Positions 32,290-40,239 are shown, counted from the first letter of the stretch. The stretch is DNA of 41,538 bases from an uncultured Clostridia bacterium (GCA_934663625.1 CAKUKP010000013.1:1-41538); one strand, 5' to 3'. The notes: a model not told the origin generated them from the sequence alone. Program-made: numbers and translations.

Positions 32290-33048
32290 ATGAAGTTCAA
32301 TGCGGAAAAGGTCAAGAATGATATCGTCGCGTGGATTCGCGATTGGTTTGAGGCAAACGGCAAGGGCTGCAATGCCGTGCTGGGCATTTCCGGCGGCAAG
32401 GATAGTTCCGTCACGGCGGCGCTGTGCGTGGAGGCACTGGGGCGCGATCGCGTGATCGGCGTGCTGATGCCGAACGGCGAACAGTTTGATATCGATGTGT
32501 CCCGCGATCTGGTGGCGCATCTGGGCATTGAAAATTACGTGGTCAACATCCACGATGCGTATACGGGCATGATGAACCAGCTTGCGCAGCTGGGCGAAAT
32601 CACTGCGCAGACCACCTGCAATCTGCCGCCGCGTCTGCGCATGGCAGCGGTGTACGCCGTGGCGCAGAGCCGGAACGGCCGCGTGGCGAACACCTGCAAT
32701 CTGTCCGAGGATTACGTGGGCTACGCTACGCGCTACGGCGATGGCGCGGGCGATTTTTCGCCGCTTTCGCATTTGACGGTGCAGGAGGTCAAGGCGGTCG
32801 GCCGCGCGCTGGGTCTGCCGGATAAATTCGTGGAAAAGCCGCCGATCGACGGCCTGTGCGGAAAGACGGACGAGGATAATCTGGGCTTCACCTACGCCGT
32901 GCTGGATCGCTACATCCGCACCGGCGCGTGCGATGATGCGGAAACCCGCCGCAGCATCGATGAAAAGCACGCGCGCAACCTGTTCAAGCTGCAATTGATG
33001 CCCGCGTTCGATCTGCCGCAGGCGGATTGCTCGGTCTACGAAGATTGA
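32290..33048 (+). CDS. nadE: NH3-dependent NAD+ synthetase
   Basis: Amidates nicotinic acid adenine dinucleotide to NAD+ with ATP. The product has 252 residues, the length of ammonia-dependent enzymes; the glutaminase domain is absent. The PP-loop is SGGKDSS at about residues 36-42. Other family features are NLPPRLRMAAVYAVAQ, TCNLSEDYVGYATRYGD and KPPIDGLCGKTDEDNLGFTY. ATG 32290 follows GGAGGG. It lies 17 nt after the caspase-like gene and 4 nt before glycerate kinase, so it belongs to the same transcript. Confidence 0.95.
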   Translation: MKFNAEKVKNDIVAWIRDWFEANGKGCNAVLGISGGKDSSVTAALCVEALGRDRVIGVLMPNGEQFDIDVSRDLVAHLGIENYVVNIHDAYTGMMNQLAQLGEITAQTTCNLPPRLRMAAVYAVAQSRNGRVANTCNLSEDYVGYATRYGDGAGDFSPLSHLTVQEVKAVGRALGLPDKFVEKPPIDGLCGKTDEDNLGFTYAVLDRYIRTGACDDAETRRSIDEKHARNLFKLQLMPAFDLPQADCSVYED

Positions 33049-33052
33049 ATAT

Positions 33053-34153
33053 ATGAAGATTAAAAATATCCTGATCGCGCCCGATTCGTTCAAGGGCACG
33101 CTGGATGCATATGAGGTGTGCGAAATCGCGCGCGACGCGATTTTGGAAATCAATCCGAACGCGAATGTGCGCATGCTGCCCATGGCGGATGGCGGCGAGG
33201 GAATCACGGATTGCCTCGTGCGCCTGCTGGGCGGCGAAATGGTGGAAATCCCCGTAACGGGGCCGCTGGGCGAAACCGTGCGCGCGCGCTATGGAATGTT
33301 GCCCTCCGGTGCGGCGGTAATCGAAATGGCGCAGGCGGCGGGGCTTCCGCTGCTGGGCGGCGCGCGCGATCCGCTGCATGCAACCACGTATGGCGTGGGC
33401 GAAATGCTGCTGGACGCGCGTGCGCGCGGCGCGCGGGAAATTCTGCTGGGCATCGGTGGCAGCGCCACCAACGATATGGGTATCGGCATGGCGGCGGCAA
33501 TCGGCTTTCGGTTTTTGGATGCGAATGGAAAATGTGTGGAACCGGCTGCCGCGAATATGCGCGCGGTCGCGCGCGTGCTGCCGCCGGACGCGCCGTTTGA
33601 TCTGCCCGTCACCTGTGCGTGCGATGTGGATAATCCGCTGCTCGGCGCGCGCGGCGCGACGGCGGTGTACGGCCCCCAGAAGGGCGTGACCGCCGATACA
33701 TACGATATTCTGGAGCGCGGGCTCGAAAACCTGATCGGGCGCATCGATCCCGCGATCGCCGATATCCCCGGCGCGGGCGCGGCGGGCGGACTGGGCGCGG
33801 GCGTGATCGCGTTTCTGCATGGCAGGCTCGTCCCCGGGGCGCAGCTGGTGCTGGATGCGGCGCGGTTTGATGATCTGCTGGCGGATACCGATCTTGTGAT
33901 CACCGGCGAGGGCAGAATGGATGCGCAGAGCATAAACGGAAAGGTGCCCTGCGCGGTGGGCATGCGCTGTATGCGCGCGGGCGTGCCCTGCGTGGCGGTG
34001 TGCGGATCGCTGGGCGAAGGCTGGGAAAACATGCGCGCCTGCGGCGTCTGCAGCGCCGTCGCCTGTACGCAGGATACGGATATGGATCGCATCCGGCGCA
34101 CGTGCCGGAGCGACCTGCGCAAAGCCGTCCGGCGCATTCTGGAAAAGTACTGA
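33053..34153 (+). CDS. Glycerate kinase (GarK/GlxK family)
   Basis: Phosphorylates D-glycerate, feeding it into glycolysis. The product has 366 residues, slightly shorter than the usual 375-380. Family motifs are the N-terminal IAPDSFKGTLDA, MADGGEGI, GIGGSATNDMGIGMA, PGAGAAGGLGAG and TGEGRMDAQS. The start is 4 nt after nadE with a weak ribosome site, so coupling to nadE is likely. It closes the SpoIID-caspase-nadE transcript. No hairpin terminator follows; the pgsA promoter lies within the next 110 bp. Confidence 0.95.
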   Translation: MKIKNILIAPDSFKGTLDAYEVCEIARDAILEINPNANVRMLPMADGGEGITDCLVRLLGGEMVEIPVTGPLGETVRARYGMLPSGAAVIEMAQAAGLPLLGGARDPLHATTYGVGEMLLDARARGAREILLGIGGSATNDMGIGMAAAIGFRFLDANGKCVEPAAANMRAVARVLPPDAPFDLPVTCACDVDNPLLGARGATAVYGPQKGVTADTYDILERGLENLIGRIDPAIADIPGAGAAGGLGAGVIAFLHGRLVPGAQLVLDAARFDDLLADTDLVITGEGRMDAQSINGKVPCAVGMRCMRAGVPCVAVCGSLGEGWENMRACGVCSAVACTQDTDMDRIRRTCRSDLRKAVRRILEKY

Positions 34154-34223
34154 TCCTGCGCGCGCACGGGGCTGCTTCAACAAAATTTGACATTCAGTTG
34201 ATCTTGAGTTTCCATTGCCGCGG

Positions 34224-34229
34224 TATAAT
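34224..34229 (+). promoter_or_regulatory. Probable -10 element of the pgsA transcript
   Basis: TATAAT at 34224-34229, 36 nt before the ATG of pgsA. The best -35 candidates (TTGATC at 34198, TTGAGT at 34204) give spacers of 20 and 14 bp, so the promoter is non-ideal. Confidence 0.5.
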
Positions 34230-34265
34230 GAAGGTACAAATTGCAAGGGCGGAGGCCGTTCGTAC

Positions 34266-34838
34266 ATGAGCGACAGCACGAACAAGTATCAAAAGAAAAT
34301 ACTGACCATCCCGAACCTGATGTCCCTGTTTCGGCTTCTGCTGATTCCGGTGATCATCTGGCTGTACGTCGAAAAGAAGGATTATCGGGGCACGCTGATC
34401 GTTCTGATCCTGTCGGGCATTACCGATGTGGCGGATGGTATCATCGCGCGCAAATTCAATATGGTCAGCGATTTCGGCAAGGCGTTCGATCCCGTCGCGG
34501 ATAAGCTTACGCAGGCGGCGATGCTGTTCTGCTTCGTTTCGCGCTTTCGCTATATGATCTATCCGCTGATTCTGCTGGTGGTGAAGGAAGTCTGCACGGC
34601 GATCACCGGCCTGATCTCCATCAAACGCACCAGCACCGTCAAGGGTGCGGTATGGCACGGCAAGCTGACCACCGTTTCCCTGTATGCGATGATGGCGGTG
34701 CATCTGATCTGGTACAATATTCCGCAAACGGTGTCCGTGATCATGGTTTGCGTGTGCATCGGCATCATGCTGATGTCGTTTACGCTCTATACCGTGCAGA
34801 ACGTCAAGGCGATCATCAATAGAGCCTTTGATAAATAA
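34266..34838 (+). CDS. pgsA: CDP-alcohol phosphatidyltransferase, probable phosphatidylglycerophosphate synthase
   Basis: The product has 190 residues and about six membrane helices. The family signature DxxDGxxARxxxxxxDxGxxxDxxxD is complete at residues 54-79 (DVADGIIAR, DFGKAFDPVADK). Its aspartates bind metal and CDP-diacylglycerol. ATG 34266 follows GGAGG. Length and N-terminus (TIPNLMSLFRLLLIP) fit PgsA, which makes phosphatidylglycerophosphate, although closely related phosphatidylinositol or cardiolipin-type enzymes cannot be excluded. It precedes the glycolipid-type fusion gene and the PAP2 gene, forming a lipid-synthesis module. Confidence 0.85.
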   Translation: MSDSTNKYQKKILTIPNLMSLFRLLLIPVIIWLYVEKKDYRGTLIVLILSGITDVADGIIARKFNMVSDFGKAFDPVADKLTQAAMLFCFVSRFRYMIYPLILLVVKEVCTAITGLISIKRTSTVKGAVWHGKLTTVSLYAMMAVHLIWYNIPQTVSVIMVCVCIGIMLMSFTLYTVQNVKAIINRAFDK

Positions 34839-34882
34839 TATCTGCCGCAGAATCGATCTGCCGCAGAGCCGAGAGGTGCGTC

Positions 34883-36565
34883 GTGGGTTTACGGAAATGC
34901 TTCTGGTATCTGATTTCAATCAGCGTATTATCCTTCTTTGTGGGCAGAGCGCTGCCCAAGAAATGGTTCCGTGCCGATTGGTTCCCCTATCGGGCGTTTT
35001 CATTTGAAAACAACGGCAAAATTTATGAAAAGCTGCGTATCCAGAAATGGCAGAATCGCGTGCCGGATATGAGCCGCATTCTGCCGTTCATGATGCCTGC
35101 CAAGCGCATTACATCCAATTCCAGCGAAAAAATGCCCCGAATGATTCAGGAAACCTGCGTGGCGGAGTTCATTCATTGCATGAACAGCCTTGCGGGTCTG
35201 TATTGCATCGTGATCTGTCCGGAAATCGAAGGCTGGATTACGTCCTTTTTCTATGCCACGGTGCTGAATTTCCCGTTCGTGCTGATTCAGCGGTACAATC
35301 GTCCGCGGCTCGTTGCGCTCTATGCGCGGATGCGGCAGCGGGAGGAGCGCATCGCAAGGCAAAAGGCGGCGAATTCGATCAATGAAAATCACCCGCCCAA
35401 GATGGCGGCGCTGATCCTCAGCGGCAATACCGGCGAAGGGCACAATTCCTGCGCGAAGGCGATCGCGGAATATTTCGAATCGCAAAATCAGCGCTGCGTC
35501 GTGCGCGATGGACTGGCGTTCATTTCGCCCGTCGCATCGAAATTTGCCTCGTGGGGGCATTCCTTTGTGTATCGCCATCTGCCGCTGGTTTTCAAATACG
35601 GCTATAAGTGCGCGGAACGCCATCCCACCGTATTTCATAAAGGCTCGATCGTGTACCGGCTGATCACGCGCGGCGCGGATCGCCTGTATGCGTATATCCA
35701 GGCGGAAAAGTTCGATTGCGTGATCTGTACGCACGTGTTCCCCGCGCTGGTGCTCACGGAAATGTGCAGGCGGCATCCAACCGAACTGGCGACCGGCTTC
35801 GTCGCCACCGATTATACGTGCAGCCCCAGCGTGAAGGATAGTGCGCTGGATCGCTATTTCATTCCGGATGATATTCTGACCGGCGATTTCGAAAGCCCGA
35901 ATATCCCCGCGGAAAAGCTGGTGGCGAGCGGCATTCCGGTGCGCCAGATGTTCTATCGCGCGCGCAGTCGGGAAGAAGCCGCCGCGATTTCCGGAATCGA
36001 TCCCGCGCATCGCCATCTTCTGATGATGTGCGGCAGCATCGGCTGCGGGCCGATGCGAAAGCTCCTGCGCAAGCTGCAGCCCACCCTGCCCGAAGATTGG
36101 GAAATTACCGTAATCTGCGGCCACAACGAACGCAGGATGCGGTCGCTTCAGCGCAGGTACAAAAATGCGCGCAACGTGCATATTCGGGGCTTTGTCGATG
36201 ATATGGGCGCGATGATGGATTGCGCGGATCTGTATCTTACCAAGCCCGGCGGCATCAGCGTGAGCGAAGCCGCCGCGAAGAATCTGCCGATGGTGCTGAT
36301 CGATGCGGTCGCGGGGTGCGAAGAATACAATCGCGCGCTGTTTATCCGCCGCGGCGGCGCGATAACCGGCGCGAATGCCGAAGCGCTCGCCGATGCGTGC
36401 CGCGCGCTCACGCGCGATGCGGCGCGTCGCGGCGAAATGGCAAACCGCCTCTGGGATCTGGCGAAGCGCAATTCCGCGCAGATCATATACAATACGATGA
36501 AAAGCCTTACGGAGTACACAGATGACGAAGAAGGAACGGAAGAATCGCTGGCAGCCTGCGATTGA
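34883..36565 (+). CDS. Fusion of a CrtO-like acyltransferase domain with an MGDG synthase/UgtP-like glycosyltransferase
   Basis: A 560-residue protein started by GTG 34883 (GAGAGGTG upstream). Residues 1-155 resemble glycosyl-4,4'-diaponeurosporenoate acyltransferase CrtO of staphyloxanthin synthesis: two hydrophobic stretches, then KKWFRADWFPYRAFSFE, KIYEKLRIQKWQNRVPD, VAEFIHCM and FPFVLIQRYNRPRL. From about 172 it is an MGDG-synthase/GT28-type glycosyltransferase: LILSGNTGEGHNS, TGFVATDY, a nucleotide-sugar domain with CGSIGCGPMRKL, and KPGGISVSEAAAKNLPMV. UgtP-type enzymes put glucose on diacylglycerol. A single membrane enzyme making and acylating a glycolipid is the inference. No carotenoid genes lie in the window, so carotenoid is not the obvious substrate. 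Confidence 0.85.
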   Translation: MGLRKCFWYLISISVLSFFVGRALPKKWFRADWFPYRAFSFENNGKIYEKLRIQKWQNRVPDMSRILPFMMPAKRITSNSSEKMPRMIQETCVAEFIHCMNSLAGLYCIVICPEIEGWITSFFYATVLNFPFVLIQRYNRPRLVALYARMRQREERIARQKAANSINENHPPKMAALILSGNTGEGHNSCAKAIAEYFESQNQRCVVRDGLAFISPVASKFASWGHSFVYRHLPLVFKYGYKCAERHPTVFHKGSIVYRLITRGADRLYAYIQAEKFDCVICTHVFPALVLTEMCRRHPTELATGFVATDYTCSPSVKDSALDRYFIPDDILTGDFESPNIPAEKLVASGIPVRQMFYRARSREEAAAISGIDPAHRHLLMMCGSIGCGPMRKLLRKLQPTLPEDWEITVICGHNERRMRSLQRRYKNARNVHIRGFVDDMGAMMDCADLYLTKPGGISVSEAAAKNLPMVLIDAVAGCEEYNRALFIRRGGAITGANAEALADACRALTRDAARRGEMANRLWDLAKRNSAQIIYNTMKSLTEYTDDEEGTEESLAACD

Positions 36566-37229
36566 TTATCGAAAGCTTCGGCTGCACAACCTCACCGGCA
36601 ATGAATTCAAGCATCTTTTGCTGCTGCTGTACTGGCCGGTGTACGGTCTGCTGTTCATGTTTGTAGAACGGTTCTACGCCGTGGATCATTATACGGCGAT
36701 GTATTGCCGGCTGGATGATCTGATCCCGTTCTGCGAATGGTTCGTGATCCCCTATCTGTTCTGGTTTGTGTATATGATCGGCATGATCCTCTATACGCTT
36801 CTGTATGATATCGATGCGTTTCGGTATATGATGCGCTTTATCATTATCACCTATTCGATCACGATCGCCATTTATCTGATCTGGCCCACCTGCCAGAATC
36901 TGCGCCCCGCCGCGTTTGAACGCGATAATCTGCTCACGCGGTTCATGGCGCAATTCTATCAATTCGATACCAATACCAACGTCTGCCCGTCCATCCATGT
37001 GCTGGGCACGATGGCGGTGCTGCTGACCTCCTATCATTGCCGCAGTACCAGTACGCCGGGCTGGAAAATCGCCTTTACGGTCGCTGCGGCTCTGATCTGC
37101 GCATCCACCGTGTTCTTAAAGCAGCATTCGATTCTGGATGTCGCCGCCGCGTTCGCCCTGTGCCCCGTCCCGTCCATCGCCGCCGCCCTCGCGCGCGGCA
37201 AGCGCAGTCAATGCGCCGGAAATTCATAA
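36522..37229 (+). CDS. PAP2-superfamily integral membrane phosphatase/transferase-like protein
   Basis: The product has 235 residues and about six membrane helices. It overlaps the 3' end of the fusion gene by 44 nt in another frame, which indicates tight coupling. PAP2 residues appear as NLRP (126-129), PSIH (156-159) and S...H..LD around Ser195, His202 and Asp206, so the catalytic His pair and Asp are present; the usual first motif KxxxxxxRP is reduced. The arrangement resembles AUR1/inositol-phosphorylceramide-synthase-like PAP2 proteins. Next to pgsA and a glycolipid synthase it could dephosphorylate a lipid phosphate or transfer a headgroup; which one is unknown. A strong terminator follows. 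Confidence 0.82.
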   Translation: MTKKERKNRWQPAIDYRKLRLHNLTGNEFKHLLLLLYWPVYGLLFMFVERFYAVDHYTAMYCRLDDLIPFCEWFVIPYLFWFVYMIGMILYTLLYDIDAFRYMMRFIIITYSITIAIYLIWPTCQNLRPAAFERDNLLTRFMAQFYQFDTNTNVCPSIHVLGTMAVLLTSYHCRSTSTPGWKIAFTVAAALICASTVFLKQHSILDVAAAFALCPVPSIAAALARGKRSQCAGNS

Positions 37230-37234
37230 AGAAA

Positions 37235-37276
37235 GAGCCGCTGCAGATTTTTGTTTCTGCAGCGGCTCCTTTGCGT
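37235..37276 (+). terminator. Terminator of the pgsA-fusion-PAP2 operon
   Basis: A perfect 12-bp stem, GAGCCGCTGCAG (37235-37246) with CTGCAGCGGCTC (37257-37268), loop ATTTTTGTTT, followed by CTTTGCGTTT. Confidence 0.88.
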
Positions 37277-37282
37277 TTCCTC

Positions 37283-37336
37283 GGCTCCCTCTGGGAGGGA
37301 GCTGTCACCGAAGGTGACTGAGGGAGAGAGCGTAGC
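37283..37336 (+). repeat. Intergenic repeat related to the 6.6-6.9 kb composite element
   Basis: Outer hairpin GCTCCCTC-TG-GGAGGGAGC, inner hairpin GTCACCGAAGGTGAC, then TGAGGGAGAG. This is the same plan as the right halves of the tandem elements at 6591-6929 (there on minus), but as a single half. It lies between the PAP2 terminator and the DUF4179 stop. Confidence 0.7.
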
Positions 37337-37345
37337 CCCTACCCC

Positions 37346-38641
37346 TTACCCAACCTCCAAAACAACATCCTCGTCGGCGTGCGCGCCGGTATTTGCATAA
37401 ACGGGGCGCAGAATGATTTCCGAAGCGCCGTCGGGAATGACGAATTGTCCGCGCAGCCGTTCGATCCCGTTGGGATCATCCAGCAAATCCAGCGCCATGT
37501 ACATTTCGCCATCGCGGCGCACCCAGATTTCATAATTAAAAGCGCAATCCGCGTCCAGATTCAGCGGGGGCACATAATAGCCATCGTGCTTTGCCCACGC
37601 CTGCCGCCAAGCTTCCGGAATGTGGTTTTCGATGCTGATCTGCGCGTAAATCGGCGTCATCCGGATGGAAATATTTGCGGTGTGGTTCGGGAATACCGAC
37701 GTTTGATGATACGTCGTTTCCTGATAATCGCCGCCGCGCGGAATTTCAAAGCGCACCGTGCGCGTTTCCGTTTCGCCGTAGCCGATGTAGGTCTGCAAAT
37801 TGCCGATTTCCCCTTCGTAGCACAGCCAGGTGGGGCGCATGTATACGCTGCATTCGATCTGCAGCGTCTGCTGATCGTGCGCGGCGGCGGGAAGCGGCGT
37901 TTCGCATTCAAAATAGCGCTGCGATGCGCCAACACGCTCCCATCTTCGATCCGTTGCGGGCTGCAGGCGCGTAACGTCGGATTCGATGGTGCTGCCGTCC
38001 CAGCCGGTTTCGTGACTCGGCGCATCCGGAATCCAAACGCCGTCGCCCATCCACACATCGTACCAGAAAACGCCCGCCCAGCGCTTATCCTCAATCCGAT
38101 CGCGGATTGCGCCGAGGATTTCGGGCGAGAACCGCTGCTCCGCGTTGATATTTTCAACGCGAAGCTGTTCAACGCCGTCGATGGTTTCCGTCCATTGGGC
38201 GGGATGCGCCTGCGCAAAGCGCGGATCGTCCCTTTCGAAAAATTCTATCGCACCGTCGCTTTTGAGCATCCAACCGATCGCCAGCTGTTCTCCGTTGTAA
38301 TAGGATTGCTCCAGCGTAAGAGACGCCGAAGCGTTGGAAAACTGTACCGTCTGACTGGAATTCTGCCGGTTCGCCATGCCGTCCAGCTTTTCATAATCGG
38401 TCTGCGGGCTGCCCGCGTAGCCCTCGGTCTGCATTCGGGAAAAGGCAGATTGAAATAGTCCGGTTGCAAAGCCGATCGCGGTCGTCATCAGAATCAGTAT
38501 GGCGGCGATCACGGCGATGCGCCGCGCCTTTTTAAATTTGCGCATATCGTTCTCCTCTCTGATCGCTTTGAACGCGCGCTCCATGCCGCGTTCAAAGCTT
38601 GCATCCACAGGAGGAAACGCATCGTTCATCCGTCGGTTCAT
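37346..38641 (-). CDS. DUF4179-domain membrane protein, probable anti-sigma factor
   Basis: The product has 431 residues: a cytoplasmic N-terminus of about 40 residues (FERGMERAFKAIREEN), one membrane helix (RIAVIAAILILMTTAIGFATGLF) and a large outer beta-rich domain including the DUF4179 region (ASLTLEQSYYNGEQLAIGWML). The gene starts 4 nt after an ECF sigma factor, with AGGAGG inside the sigma 3' end. That arrangement is usual for anti-sigma factors which hold the sigma factor at the membrane. The ligand or stress is not known. No terminator is evident beyond the repeat downstream. Confidence 0.85.
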   Translation of the reverse strand: MNRRMNDAFPPVDASFERGMERAFKAIREENDMRKFKKARRIAVIAAILILMTTAIGFATGLFQSAFSRMQTEGYAGSPQTDYEKLDGMANRQNSSQTVQFSNASASLTLEQSYYNGEQLAIGWMLKSDGAIEFFERDDPRFAQAHPAQWTETIDGVEQLRVENINAEQRFSPEILGAIRDRIEDKRWAGVFWYDVWMGDGVWIPDAPSHETGWDGSTIESDVTRLQPATDRRWERVGASQRYFECETPLPAAAHDQQTLQIECSVYMRPTWLCYEGEIGNLQTYIGYGETETRTVRFEIPRGGDYQETTYHQTSVFPNHTANISIRMTPIYAQISIENHIPEAWRQAWAKHDGYYVPPLNLDADCAFNYEIWVRRDGEMYMALDLLDDPNGIERLRGQFVIPDGASEIILRPVYANTGAHADEDVVLEVG

Positions 38642-38645
38642 GGCT

Positions 38646-39113
38646 CTATTCCTCCTTTAACTGTTCTTTCAAAATGGTTCGCGCCCGCTGCAGGCGGTGC
38701 TTGATCGTTCCTGTCGGAACGCCCAGAATGCGGGCGGTTTCGGCGATCGTGTATCCGTCCACGTAATGTAAAACCATAGGCAGTCGCAATTTCAAATCCA
38801 GGCTTCGAAGCGCGTTGCGCAGCGCCGGATCGGGGCTTGCGTCGCGCGGCGCGGGGATGGATTCGTCCAGCTCTGCCGTGGGCGCGTATTTTCTGCGCCG
38901 AAGGATGTTTTTACATTCGTTGATCGCGATGCGCGTCAGCCATGCTTCAAACAACGCCGAATCCCGCAGCGTTCCGCGCCGCCGCCATGCCTTGATCAGC
39001 GCTTCCTGAATCGCGTCGTCGCGATCCGCCCTTTCCGACAGGAGGGCATAGCATATGCGAAACAGCTTCTGCGTACATGCGCGAACCCGCTGTTCAAATT
39101 CCTTTTCATCCAT
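38646..39113 (-). CDS. RNA polymerase sigma factor, ECF subfamily
   Basis: The product has 155 residues. Sigma region 2 is visible as CYALLSERADRDDAIQEALIKAW and WLTRIAINECKNILRRRK. Region 4 is the helix-turn-helix VDGYTIAETARILGVPTGTIKHRLQRAR. The start follows AAAGGAGG. It is paired with a DUF4179 membrane protein in a two-gene operon, an arrangement seen in many Clostridia ECF systems. Autoregulation is usual for such pairs; a possible ECF-type promoter lies upstream. Confidence 0.94.
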   Translation of the reverse strand: MDEKEFEQRVRACTQKLFRICYALLSERADRDDAIQEALIKAWRRRGTLRDSALFEAWLTRIAINECKNILRRRKYAPTAELDESIPAPRDASPDPALRNALRSLDLKLRLPMVLHYVDGYTIAETARILGVPTGTIKHRLQRARTILKEQLKEE

Positions 39114-39158
39114 CGCGGCGCTCCTCCTTTGTGAACTTGTCGATCGATCAACACCTGT

Positions 39159-39187
39159 AAGACGTGTTCAGCGGTGCATTTGGCTCA
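39159..39187 (-). promoter_or_regulatory. Candidate ECF-type promoter of the sigma/anti-sigma pair
   Basis: On minus: TGAGCC (39187-39182), a 17-bp spacer, CGTCTT (39164-39159). CGTCT resembles the -10 of B. subtilis ECF promoters; the -35 is poor. Suggestive only. Confidence 0.3.
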
Positions 39188-39244
39188 CGTTTGGAAGCAG
39201 ATTTGCAATTTTTAACCTGACCGCTTCGCTCCAAAATCAAATGC

Positions 39245-39273
39245 TTGACGCGGCGGCGCATTTGTGCTATAAT
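39245..39273 (+). promoter_or_regulatory. Promoter of the orphan 5S rRNA gene
   Basis: TTGACG (39245-39250), a 17-bp spacer, TATAAT (39268-39273). The 5S sequence begins 17 nt downstream. Confidence 0.85.
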
Positions 39274-39289
39274 ATCCCCTGTCAAGTTT

Positions 39290-39405
39290 TCCGGTGGCAA
39301 TAGCCTGAGGGATCCACCTGTTCCCATACCGAACACAGAAGTTAAGCCTCAGCACGCTGATAGTACTTGGCTGGCAACGGCCCGGGAGGGTAGGTCGCCG
39401 CCGGA
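39290..39405 (+). rRNA. rrf: 5S ribosomal RNA, isolated gene
   Basis: About 116 nt. The ends pair (TCCGGTGGC with GCCGCCGGA). Conserved 5S blocks are present: GGATCCACCTGTTCCCAT, CCGAACACAGAAGTTAAG and GATAGTACTTGGCTGG. No 16S or 23S gene adjoins it. It has its own promoter and terminator, so it is transcribed as a single 5S unit. Ends are set from pairing and may be off by one or two bases. Confidence 0.96.
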
Positions 39406-39412
39406 TTCAATG

Positions 39413-39440
39413 GGGACATTCGAAAGAATGTCCCTTTCAT
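39413..39440 (+). terminator. Terminator of the 5S gene
   Basis: A 9-bp stem GGGACATTC/GAATGTCCC (39413-39421, 39426-39434) closed by a GAAA tetraloop and followed by TTTCAT. Confidence 0.8.
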
Positions 39441-39480
39441 CTTATATGGATGGTTGGATGCAGGAAAGGAATTTCGGAAA

Positions 39481-39969
39481 ATGCAGCGTATCGCAGAATT
39501 TCAATTGGTCAGCCGCGCGCAGTTCGATGCCGCGTGGGATTTTCCTGCGGCGAACCCGTATGATGAACTGATGCTGCCGCGCCGCGCCACGTCCGGTTCG
39601 GCGGGGTATGATATTTATTCCCCGCTGGAATTCGATCTCGCGCCCGGCGAAGTCATCAAGCTGCCCACCGGTCTGCGCGCGCGCATCGAACCGGGCTGGG
39701 TGCTGCTGCTCCTGCCGCGCTCCGGTCAGGGCTTCAAATATCGCCTGCAATTGTACAATACGGTCGGCGTGATCGATTCCGATTATTATGGCGCGGATAA
39801 CGAAGGCCATATCTTCGTGAAACTGATCAACGCCAATCGAGAGGGCAAAACGTTGCACGTCAAAAAGGGCGAAGCCTTCGCGCAGGGGCTGTTCCTGCCG
39901 TTCGGAATCACCGTCAATGATGAAGCCGACGGCGTTCGCACGGGCGGATTCGGCTCTACCAGCAAATAA
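39481..39969 (+). CDS. dut: dUTP diphosphatase (trimeric dUTPase family)
   Basis: Hydrolyses dUTP to dUMP, keeping uracil out of DNA and supplying dTMP synthesis. The product has 162 residues from ATG 39481, preceded by an AGGAAAGGAA purine-rich site; ATG 39454 is a possible longer start. The five family motifs are present: SGSAGYDIYS (1), PRSGQGFK (2), NTVGVIDSDYYG with its catalytic Asp (3), KKGEAFAQGLFLPF (4) and RTGGFGSTSK (5). Motif 2 reads PRSGQG where PRSSLG is usual, a divergence shared with some Clostridia dUTPases. The gene is alone between the 5S unit and a repeat-rich 278-bp gap. Confidence 0.92.
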   Translation: MQRIAEFQLVSRAQFDAAWDFPAANPYDELMLPRRATSGSAGYDIYSPLEFDLAPGEVIKLPTGLRARIEPGWVLLLLPRSGQGFKYRLQLYNTVGVIDSDYYGADNEGHIFVKLINANREGKTLHVKKGEAFAQGLFLPFGITVNDEADGVRTGGFGSTSK

Positions 39970-39983
39970 AATAGAATGTTTTC

Positions 39984-40239
39984 ACCTTCGGCGCATACAG
40001 TAGCGCCGGAGAACAGACCTCTGCTAAACGCCGCAACCGCAGGGATTTTCTGAACAACTTCTTACGAAGTTGAAATCCCTGCTTCCATCGTCAACAAGGA
40101 CTGCAAAATCGGTTACATACGTCTATGTATGCGCCCTCATTTGCAGTCCTTGTTTCCTTGTCTTGCGGCGTTTTTCAGGGTCTGCAGTCTGTTGACTTTG
40201 TCAACATCCTGACCTTCGGCGCATATTATAGCGCCGGAG
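39984..40239. repeat. Structured intergenic segment bounded by 28-bp direct repeats
   Basis: Near-identical 28-mers (39984-40011 and 40212-40239; three mismatches, each containing GGCGC/GCGCC arms) bracket about 200 bp with no gene. Inside lie a compound hairpin (40039-40048 with 40073-40082, inner CAACTTC/GAAGTTG) and a perfect 13-bp stem (40095-40107 with 40140-40152), followed by TTTCCTTG. GTTGAC-TTT-GTCAAC lies at 40191-40205. The 13-bp hairpin is a plausible terminator for dut. The second copy of the direct repeat contains TATTAT and abuts the ylbJ ribosome site. Confidence 0.65.

Noticed and set aside
34187..34229. TTGACA (34187) with TATAAT (34224) as the pgsA promoter
   Set aside because: The spacer would be 31 bp, far from the accepted 16-19 bp; only the -10 was kept.
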